A stretch of DNA of 64,000 bases from Pomphorhynchus laevis. Its lineage: Eukaryota; Acanthocephala; Palaeacanthocephala; Echinorhynchida; Pomphorhynchidae. Shown piece by piece: positions 24,901 to 36,900 of this stretch. The DNA is taken from positions 1 to 64,000 of the forward strand of contig WNNJ02003720.1 in assembly GCA_012934845.2 (NCBI GenBank), given 5' to 3'. Both the position numbers and the translations under genes were made by a program. Within the stretch, counting starts at the first letter, position 1; every line of letters begins with the position of its first letter. Below the pieces are notes generated by a model. It was not told the DNA's origin and did no database searches. It was given only the letters and a program-made list of their open reading frames with translations.

Positions 24901-27900
24901 GTTCATAAAATGTTGTTGTTGAAACCCATCTGTACTGAGCAGTCTCGCCAGAAAACAGACCACCTTTCATGACATAATTCGTTGGCGGATAGAGAAAGAT
25001 ACGTTGCCTAGAATGAGGTTTCGCTTTGATCCCATCAGAGTGAATTTCTTTCAGGCAGCTATCCAAATCTTCCCCAGAATTGGTAATGAGAGTTTGACCG
25101 AATTCAATTCCTACCTTTCTTCGCAAGATACCTCGTTTCTTTCGACTACCTATAAAGGTCGTATTTACAATCCCACTCCAACAAAAATCAAGGTCCTGGC
25201 TAAAATACTACACCTTTCCTATTTCTCTGTTTCCGCCAGACAGGCCCTCTCGAATGAATACTTAAGCTCTAGATATAGGTTTCAGCTGAGCAAGGATAAG
25301 GCGAGCCTTGCTCACCTTAGCCCCTCTCAGTTTTCCTTTTGGACGATATTCAAGAAAGATAAGGTTGTCTGTTGGAGGGAAAAGGCTGTGGGATGGATTG
25401 GAGGCATTGCCCTTGACAGAGTTTTGAAAGAGTCACTATCCTTGCATAACTATAGAGTCACTCAATCTTCCCAGCCAATCCCGCCTTGATGTGACTTTAG
25501 GAGCAGGGATCTATCTCTTACAGATATCTTTAAATCTTAATGTACACTTCTGAGCACCTCAAAATCCGTCGCTCCACTATCTTCTCGGGTCTGTCAACTT
25601 TTGACAGCCGATCAAAGAAGAGAAGTGGACAATTCTTTTAGCCACACCATCCGATGTAGCCGGCATCAATATTAGTCGTAGAATTTTCTTACCTAAGCGT
25701 AGTTCGGTCTCATGTCATAAAGACATGTGGCCCATTTCGATTCAAATTCCATCATTTCAATCTAAGAAAAAGCGCTTGCGCGTAGAATCCGCGACCATTT
25801 AAGTAGACGTAATTTGATCCCACCGAGTTTTCACGGGTTTGTCAAAGAACGCTCGGTCCATTCAGCAATAAGTAAAGTGCATCAGTTTTGTTGGGATAAT
25901 AGCCATCAACTAGCTGTGGCTGTTGATGCATTTGACCGAATTTACATTTCCTTTGTTATCTCTCTCAGATCCTTTGGGTTACCTGCGAGAATTGTTAACA
26001 GGGTGGAGATTTTGCTGTACACCAAGCGTTTCTACTATGAAGACGATCGAGATGCACGTCAGTTCTATCCTATTACAGGTGTGCCATGAGGTTCCCCACT
26101 TTCTCCAATCGTGTATCTTGCTGCCTCCATGTGTTAGATTTGCTGTGGCGTGTTATCTTGCCGCGGCGTGTTGGATTTGCTGGAGGGCATAGATCTCGGT
26201 GGACCTGAGGCCGTGACAATATTATGGAGACTATTTGCTTGATTTGGTTCGACATATCTGAATTGTTGTTGTTTCTCTAATGTCTCCTTTTTATTTATTT
26301 TTTGGTGGTTGTTAGATTATTTAAGAAATTCCTTAGAGAATTACTAGAAGTTCCACACACGTAACAAGCCAGTAAAAACACATGCATATGAGTTTCGTCT
26401 AGCATTGTGATGAATGGCTAGTGTCTTTACAGATGTAAAAAAAATCATTCGAAACACACCCTGACCACTTCATTCAACTGACGATGACATAAAATTAAAC
26501 CGAGTTTTCTAAAAGCTCGGTTAAATTTTAGTTACCTACTTATTTAGAAATATATATGATTATTATGTTATTTCCTATGATTTTCCTACTACAAATTATA
26601 CAATACCCCATTCGAAAACAATATTCCAAACAATTCTTCACTACAATACCATCGACCAATGAATGCTCAAAATTGACGGCCAGTATTCCAGATGAATGTA
26701 ATAGCAACTAAACAAAAATTAGAATTTTAATTAAATTAAATGAAATTTAATGAAATTATATATAGCAACACATCAATAAATTGCATATATTTGAAATATA
26801 AATATACACAATATATAATGTTAATTCGATAATTTAACGTATGAACTACTATATAGTTGTAATATAACTCGAAATAGTGTAACTTCTCTAGGAGATACAT
26901 TTGGTGTTCTATTATGTAGGAACACCAAATGGCAACAACTTCTCTAATATATACCAAATAAATCAATATGATTGTATTATTATATAACATATTCTCGCCA
27001 ATATCCATGCGAATAATCGAGGCCCCGCCACGAATATATGATAATGTTCCTAGTGTTTTATGAGATGATACTTTTATAGGTTTCTTTGTACATATCAGAT
27101 CAGGTAACTGAGTCTACGTATATTAAATTATTAATATTTATAAATTAAACATAACGATAAATAAAACTAAAATAATAAAATAATAAATACTTAAATAATA
27201 AATAATAATAAATAATTTAATTATTTAAATATTTTGATAATTTAATAATTTAATATTTTGTTAAATATTTTGAACTCGCCTGTAAAGTTTTGTCATACCA
27301 ACGATTTATGTAATTATCATAAGGATTGCTTATTCCAAATAGCGCCCATTTAAGTTCATCGAAATTATTAATTTGATTGCCTGATAACTTAAAATTGCCG
27401 TCTAAGCAAACAATATATGCACATTGCTTAAGAATCCTCAGGGTACGACGATTTGACTCCACTAAAATTAGTGTCACAACAAGGAATTTATACAACAGAC
27501 CAAAAATTGCTGTAAATGCATCGCCGTTAATTTATATATTAAATAAAAGTGGCTGATCGAATTTATCTACCACGTTTAAAAATCAAATTTACTGAACGTG
27601 ATTAAAAGCATAAAATAAACTTGAAATTACATATAATTGGTTTCTAACCAAAAATATTCCTGTTATTACATATTAATAGTGAAATTGCATAAATACACAC
27701 TTCATACAGTCACATAGTTTTCTTCCATGTTTATGTATGTGAAAAGCATACGATATCTTAACATCATTACAGTCTACTAGAGCTCAATTGCAATCAGCAG
27801 CACACTATCAAAAACATTTCATTACAAATGAATGTTGTAATTTAATAATAAATAATTTTGACTAATTAGCTAAAATCTGTAGTTAGAATAAGTAATTAAA

Positions 27901-30900
27901 TCAATCATTTTTAATGCTTATGATAAAATACCATTAAATTTTTGAAAGAAGCTTCTTTTTACCAACAAAAGTAAATAAACAAAAATAAATATTACATCTT
28001 TATTCAAAATAAAAATATTAAAGAATATCTCTAAAAAATTTAAAATACAGAGGGAGTAATCTATAAAAAAGTATGCTTAGTAGTCTTAGTGATATCGGAT
28101 ATCAAGAACCTAATTTGCGTGTTTTAACAAAATAAATGAAGTATCTTAAAAGTCGTCAAAATAAATACGACATTATTGCTCTTTTACTTGGTCCAAATTT
28201 GTTTTATTCTAATGTAATTTAAATTGCAGTTTTTAACCTGGTAAATGCATTAAAGTAAAAAGTTGAATGACACAATTTACCAATGCATGTAACTTAAACG
28301 AAAACATATAGATGAAATTTAAATAATTATATATTTTGTAAATATAAAGAGATGATGTTTAGGAAATATAATCTTTTAATTTATGAACTAACGACTCTAA
28401 TAGAAATTTGAGATATAAATTAATTGATTTTATAAATTATGTCGTAGACATGTAACTAAATTATACAAATAAAATTATTTAATTATTAATTAATTATTTA
28501 ATTAATTATTTAATTATTTAATGTATTAATTATTATTCTGAAATATTTTTAAGCATTTAACAATTAACTGTCACAGGCTAGTGACAATTTTACGGATTAA
28601 TTCACATAGCTACCATGTGAAACATCAAAATATATTTTATTATATTATTTTATTTTAAGATTGAGAAGAAAGATTGGATTCACCGTGGTACATGCAGCTT
28701 TTCAAGCAATAAGGGTAGTCGCTCAACAAGAGGCAATCCATATCATTTGAGTATAAATACTCTACTAAAGAAAATCGTGACAAACTTGAATAAATAATTT
28801 TATGACAATAACTAAAACTTTGATTTGGTAATAAAAAATTATAATAGTCTTTTTATTATAACTTTGTAATAATAAAAAATTATATTATTTTATTATATTA
28901 TTAATATATTTTATATATACGTTGATATATTAGATTTGCAAAGTATATACACGACAGTAACAATAAAAACAGCATATAAAATGTAAAAATGCCACAGTTA
29001 CCGTCTAAAAGTGATTTTCTATGATTTGCCCAGGATATTCTATCCTGAGATGTTAACAAAGGCACTTTGCATGGTTCATCCATAGAGTGTGCATTGATGA
29101 TTGATTTCAGTCTAGTGTAAATTACTGACGCATTTAGTCTGCATACATTATGCAGTTGTAATGTGAATAGCTAAATGTTTTTAAGTGTTATTTTAATAAT
29201 TATAATTAGAAAAAAGATTGCCTACACCATTACATATTTCATTGTAATAACGACAACGTCTACTACACATTCTAAAGATTATAAGTACGTGTTTTTATTG
29301 TAACAATAATTTAGAATTTAATCAGTATACTAGGTGATCGAGAGAAGGATTTGAAACCAAATAAGATAGAATTTTTGACCACAACGTTCTCTTGTTTTAA
29401 AAAAGCAAATTTGTCTTTCGTTATGTTGGATGATCAGAAGGATCTGAAGCCTACTGAGATATCGGCTTTAGTTGAGACAATTTTTTAGGTGGGGGACTGA
29501 GTCATAAAACATAAACAAATGTCCTACATATTTGTTCATAGGTGTGTTTAGAAAACAAATAAACAAGCATGCTTGTATAAGCATGCTTGTTTATTTAAAT
29601 TCTTATCGGAAACGATAAGAATTTTTTTACACTGATCACCTATCTATCGTACTATAGCAAATACATTTATGCTGTATCTGTAAGCAATTAAAATATGACT
29701 GTAAAATCGATTTGTATATATTGTTTACCATATTATTATTAAATTATTTATATTTTTATATTGTTTACTGTTGTTTATTATTGTTTGTCATTGATTACTA
29801 TTCTATTATTTACCTGAATTATCTAATTATTTGATTAAACTATTTGGTCATTAAATTATTTTAACATCTAACTTACAAAAGAATATTTTCTAGAATACTA
29901 TTTTTTACCTATTAATAGAGTAAGTCACTTATATGTATTACATTCTCTTTAATAGCAATATTATTTTTCCATCTTGTTTACATATTTTTCTTCAGTTTAG
30001 TATTATAAATAAGTGGTTTCAAATGTACCTAAATTACAGATAAACCAACAAAAGTTAATTTGGTTTTGAATAAGTGGCTTCCAATTAAGGAACATTTTGC
30101 TTTTGAGAGTTTCAGATAAACTCTACAACGAAGTTTTTCTGCTGCAAAGTAAATATTCGGAAATCCACAGAATCCATCGAGTAGTTGTTGGTACGGCAAG
30201 TGCTGACTTGACAACCCCACAAGTAAGGTTATTACAATTAGGCACCATGTTCAAAATCATATGGATACGTTGAAAGAGTTTGTACAATTGTATGCATGTA
30301 TTAAATGACAGAATTGATGCACTAAGTATTTTAAAAAATAGGATATATTTGATTTTAATTAGTTTTCTATCTAGTATTTTACCTCAATTGAACATCCTAA
30401 ATTGAACTGGACATGTGTAGTTACATTTCCACAATACAATATTCTAGTATTTAAACAATCAATTGAGTGTTTAAATACTTTTATCAGATTAATTTATCAC
30501 TTTTCTTACATTATTCGTGGTTATAATGCCTCTAACTTAAAATTATTTACTGCGGATATAACGACAATATACACTAATGTTCCACTTGTGTAGGCTATTA
30601 ACATATCTGATGATTTACTGGGACAGATCTCAGGTGATGGTTTACTATTTTGTGAGGAAGATTGGAGGAAACTGTTACTGATGCGCACAAGTAAATGCAA
30701 TTTTGTCTTTAACGACGAAATGTGGGACGAAATCGATCGCCTTGCTATGGGAAATTCTTTTACGCGGTTTTGGCAGAACTATATATGAGAAGTAATTATT
30801 GGAGCTGGATCAAAGGAAATAAGAAATTGTGATTGATATTTCGCTAACTACTGCTAGCATCTTCAGAAAATCACCTAAAATTAAGTAATTTTCTGATGAT

Positions 30901-33900
30901 GCTAACATGAGTTAGTGAAATATCCAAAACAATTTCTTCTTTTCTATGATCCAGCTCCAATAATTATTTATAAATAATGGATCAGTATCAACTACTTAAA
31001 ATATATGAGAAGATTTGAAAATGATTTTGTATGTCAGATAGAGACGGTTGTAATGTGGTTTAGATATGTTGATGATGTATTTCTTATGTGTCGAAATGAT
31101 GTTGCTTCTTGTGTTCTCACGGATGCTCTTAACTCTAAGGATTTCCGTGTTAAATGGTGTATCTCTAGTGAAAGTGGGAGAGGATGGCCATTCTTGAACG
31201 TCTTAGTTGGGCGTGATGCAATGCCATTACTTAAGACTAGTATCTATCAAAAGATGGGTACTGAACCAGATATCGTGTCTTAGTCGTCTAGCATTCCTGC
31301 TGAGTGGTTGATAACGGCTGTTGTTTCACACTTTCGACAGGGAAGACATATGTTCCTCCAATGATTTGTATTCTGATAGGAAAAAATTTATTACACATAG
31401 TTTGATCAAGAGTGGTTTTCCCAAATGGGCAATCAAAAAAGCGCTTTATAGTTCAGCCATATTGAGGAGCCGCATAGTTGATCCTCAGAAAATGGTGAAT
31501 TATTTAGGTCTTCCTTACATAAATAACAAATGCAATTCTCGTTTATCCAATTTAATTTTTAAGAATGTGATGAATAGCAATACGACCTTCTGAAATCTAT
31601 TCAGGAAGGAGAAGTTTGTCTGCTGGCGGGAGAGGGCATCGGGTTGGATTGGTGACGTAGGCCTTAATAGAGTTTTAGAGGAGTCACTAATTATTAAGGC
31701 ACGCTTTCTCCCCAGCCAATCCCGCTCAAAAGTGACTTCAGGACCATGGTCTTATCTGTTACGGATATCCTTAACTCCTGGGGCCCACTTCCTTGCACCT
31801 TCAAATACGTCGCTCCACTCCCTTCTCGAGTTTGTTAGCTTTTGACAGACGATCAAAGAAGATAAGTTGCCGTCAGAATGCTTTTAGCCTTATCATTCGA
31901 TGTAGCCGGTATCAATTGTAGCCGACGTATATTTTTACAAAAATTTTTTTCTTGACAAGAAAAAACAAATAATGAAAAACATTTTTTCTGTCAACCACTT
32001 GTTCGGGTATCGGGTCGTGGAGGCAGTGCAGGTAGCAAACTACTCCAGACATCGCGATCCCTGGCGACAGACCAGAGTTTTCTTTCAGATAGCCCAAGGC
32101 GGTCTTCTGCCAGTTATGAGATTTGATCTCTCATCGGTATCGATGTCTACCTCGAGGTCTCTTTTCAGAGAGTCTGGCCTGGAAAACCCTCCGAGGAAGG
32201 CGATCTCTAGACATCCTTAGAACATATCCTAGCCACCTCAGCTGACTTTCTTCAATGTGGAGAGGCAGCGACTTTATCCCGATTCTATCCCAGATGACCG
32301 AATTCCTAACCTTATTTAGGTTAAAACCGGTCACACCACGAAGGAACCTCATTTCGGTTGCCTGTATCCGAGATATTATCCTTTCGGTCATAACCCAAAG
32401 CTCATGACCCTAGATTAAAATAGGAACAATGATTGCGTGGTAAACCGAAAGCTTTGCTTAAAGACTCAACTCCCGCTTCACCACGACAGGCATGTACAAA
32501 AGAAAAAAATTTACTAAAGAAAAATTCGGTTTCATGTCCTAAAGACCTGCGGCCCATTTCGAATCAAAATTCCCTCATATCCATCTTCGAAAAGGCGCTT
32601 GCGCTTAGAATCAGCGATCATTTAAGTAGGTGTAGCCTAATTCCACCGAGTTTTTCATTTGTTTGTCAAAGGGTGCTCGGTTTATTCAACAATTGGTAAA
32701 GTGCATCAGTTTTGTCAGGATAACAATCATCAGCTTGTTGTGGCTGTTTTTCTTGACGTTTCTGCTGTATTTACCCGCATCTCTATTCGCTTTGTTATCT
32801 CCTCTCTCAGGTCCCTCGGGCTGCCTACGAGAATTGTTAGCAGGATGGAGAAATTGCTGTACACCAAGCGGTTCTATTATGAATACGACCCGGATGCACG
32901 TCAGCTCTACCTTATTACAGGTGTGGCTCAAGGTTCCCCACTTTCTTCTGTCTTATCTCTTGCTGTCTTCATTGTTCTCTTCAGAGCTTTTAAAGTGATC
33001 ATCATTTCATGGTGTCCACTGATAATACCGCAGCCTTGTTTTCTGGACGCAGGTGCAAAGATGTAGTCTCAGACTTCAGCTGTTTCTTTTTAAGATTAAA
33101 AGATCTGTTACCCCCATTCAATCTTATATTAAACTCCAATAAATTGCAGATTGTCGTCTTTTATGGCACCCTCCTACAATAAAAAGCTTAAGAGACTAGC
33201 ACTATCTGCACTCTCCTCCATTTTGTAGATTCGACCACTCCCCATCTTCACAAGTCGAGTAAAATATCTGGGGTTTACCATTACTGTAAATTGATCTGCG
33301 AAAGCTGACCTAGATAGACTGTAACGTATCCTGAAGATATCTAGAAGAGCTCTGAAACAAGTCCAGCATATGTAATTGAATGGGAAAAGTCAAGTACGCC
33401 TTTGGGGGTACTTGGGATATCTAGGGATTAGTCTTTTTCTCTAGAGGACATCTCCCATAGCAAAGACTAAGGTTTCTCAAGCTCATCATCTCCAAATTAC
33501 CGACCATAGTCCGGTTCGACTGTACTCTTAGAGGGATGAGAGACCCATAATGGTTCAGTCGGAAGGCGGCGCACTGGCGCAGCCGGGGGCATAGATACCT
33601 CTGAACCTGAGACTGTAAAGGTATAGAAGAAGTCGGAAAAAGTTGTTGGCGAAGATAGAACGTAGAAGAATGTTATTTCATCGAATTATGTGTTTTGTGC
33701 TTTTATCACCTTATGTATGTTTCTGTATTATTTTGTTGTATTTTTTCTTTTGTCAATTTTGTAGCGAGGCACATCATGTAAATTCATGTTTATATTATTT
33801 TAATATACAAAACTGTAGCAATTTTATTTTCTGGTAATGATGGCAGTGGCCATTGAAATAATGAATAATTCCTTTGGACTTTGATTTTCCTCTGTTCCTA

Positions 33901-36900
33901 TAAATTAACAAAACAAATTTATGTTCTATATTTATATAGTTTCATAATGATATCATTATCGTGAGAACATCCATCTATATATCTTTATTTCATATTTTAG
34001 TTTGTAAATGATTATTAATCAATATTTATTAAACTAAATTTGTTATATGTGCATGCACAGTTTTGCACCAAGAGAAAGCATTAACATAAGTCAATACAAT
34101 GTGCGTCTTCATCCCATTTAAATTCAACTTATCATGGTCATATCCCGTGAACAAAGTTAGCTTCTTGGCTATTTCTTCTTCGCAAACTAAAGCAATTGCA
34201 GTTATCATCCGTTCAGCTAATAGAAGTGTACAAATCAAGTATACTATCACTTATCACCTACAGCTACCCGCTTTTCACCAATATATCAGGGCCCTGTCTT
34301 TCACAATTAAGAGTTATTCACTATGTTGATAAAGGTATCTACAATATAGAACTTGAAAATTTGGATATAATACATCGAAGAATATTACTAAATTAGCAAA
34401 AGATAAGCTATTCATTCGACAAACAATCACTCTTTGCTGAATATCCTTAAAATATCATACATACAAGTATTACCTTCGTACAAATAAGCCATTACTACGC
34501 CCAAAGATGCACCTAGACAAAGCAGTCAAAAGTTTCCTGTATCGTGCTTTAAGTCAATGCTGAATATGGTTTGTATATACATTAATATTTTATTGTGATT
34601 TTGTAAAAACTGTTGTCTCATGGCTTTAGCTAAGATAGTTGTCATCCATTTTATTATTGTTATTTTTGTAATTTGTAAAATAAAGGAGTATTGCATTGTA
34701 CTGTCCTGAAGAAATTAATTGTCTTAAACATTTGTTTAAAATCCATAACAACGCATTTCATTCTGGTTAGAAAAATAACAGATATATTCCAGCATCAAAA
34801 AATACTTTCTGAGGTGGTTAGATTTTAGAATATATTTGCAATATATGGAATCTGACCAATTATCTGGTTATCGTTTACAATCCTAACTATAACTATGCAG
34901 CTAGATATTTAGAATCCATATGATATAATCAAAATAAAACAATAGTTGAATATTATATTGAGATTACAAGTCAGTACATTTCTAAGCTTAGTCAGGTATA
35001 ATCATTGCATGAAAAACGTTAAAATACGTAGTTTATTATTTTACTATATATTTTTATGATTAAATTTAAAATTTATTTCATATTTAAATTATATAATTTA
35101 AATATTAATTATGTATGTATTAATGTATATATTTATTATGTATATATTATGTATTTATATATTAATGTATGTTTCTGTATATAATACACAGAAATAATAT
35201 AATATATCATGTATATATTAATATATACATAAATTATGTATATATTAATTATGTATATATTATGTATATATTATGTATTTATATATTAATGTATGTTTCT
35301 GTATATATAATTTTAATATTAATTTATAGATTTATTATTTAAATTATATAATTTTATATTGAGTAAACGTTTAGCTAAATCAATCAACTAAAATTTAACA
35401 GTAATTTTAACTATTTTGATTACAATTATCTTCAAATTAAAAGCAGCGATAAATTATCAATTTAAAACAAGCAATCTTATTTTACTGAACTATTTTATGA
35501 TGCAAAGTGTGTCAAGTATAATATTATAATGATAAATAAGGTTAAGCATAATTTAAATATCAACTGAATAAAAAACGAATTATTTCAAATAATATTAAAG
35601 CGGTCACTATTTAATGACGTGTTCTTATTTTTTACTAAATAAATTCAAAATCATTCTACTCTAAATTTATTATGAATCTCGAAAGAGAGTGCGTGAAATA
35701 CGTTGTTATCATTAAAGCCAAACGCGGAAGAACGGTAGCAAGTACCGTTTCGTCATCACAATGACTCATCAGTGCCAGATCCCTCTCACTACTGGAATCA
35801 GAGGAGGACTGGCAGACGGTACATGAGTCATGTGTATGAAGTACCAGAAAGATTTCTGGTACTCTCAATGTGAAGTTACCATAAATCTTTCTGGTACTTC
35901 ATACACATCACTAATGTGCCGTCTGCCAGTCCTCCTCTGCATTCAATAGTTGGATTGATCTGGTACTGATGGGTCATTGTGATGACAAAACGGTACTTGC
36001 TACCGTTCTTCCGCGTCTGGCTTCAATGATAACAACGTATTTCACGCGGATTGGTCTCACTCTCTTTTGAGATTCATGATTTAAGTTAGCCGATATTCAA
36101 GAGACCTGTGCTGGCATTTGCCAGTGATTTTGCTAATGATCCTATTTGGTGAAGCAGTAGCGCTGATTTAGCACTCAATGTGAAGTTACCATAAATCTTT
36201 TTGGTACTTCATACACATGACTCGTGTGCCATCTGCCAGTCCTCCTCTGCATCTAGTAGTGGGGAGGTCTGGCACTGATGAGTCATTGTGATGACGAAAT
36301 GGTACTTGCTACCGTTCTTCCGCGTCTGGCTTCAATGATAACAACGTATTTCACGCGGATTGGTCTCACTCTCTTTTGAGATTCATGATTTAAGTTAGCC
36401 GATATTCAAGAGACCTGTGCTGGCATTTGCCAGTGATTTTGCTGATGATCCTATTTGGTGAAGCAGTAGCGCTAATTTAGCACTCAATGTGAAGTTACCA
36501 TAAATCTTTCTGGTACTTCATACACATGACTCGTGTGCCGTCTGCCAGTCCTCCTCTGCATCCAGTAGTGGGAGGGATCTGACACTGATGAGTCATTGTG
36601 ATGACGAAACGGTACTTGCTACCGTTCTTCCGCGTCTGGCTTCAATGATAACAACGTATTTCACGCGGATTGGTCTCACTCTCTTTTGAGATTCATGATT
36701 TAAGTTAGCCGATAGTCAAGAGACCAGCGCTGGCATTTGCCAGTGCTTTTGCTAATGATCCTATTTAGTGAAGCTGTAGTGCTAATTTAGCACTCAATGT
36801 GAAGTTACCAGAAATCTTTCTGGTACTTCATACACATGACTCGTGTGCCGTCTGCCAGTCCTCCTCTGAATCCAGTAGTGGGAGGGATCTGGCACTGATA

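Noticed and set aside
30029-30220. Minus-strand ORF (MGLSSQHLPYQQLLDGFCGF) as a possible ChAT exon
   Set aside because: Exons 4 and 5 join in phase 0 with continuous homology, leaving no room for it, and it has no ChAT motif.
34029-34396. Overlapping ORFs on both strands near 34.2 kb
   Set aside because: No recognisable domain, no splice context matching ChAT, and both strands are open, as expected by chance or in an old repeat.
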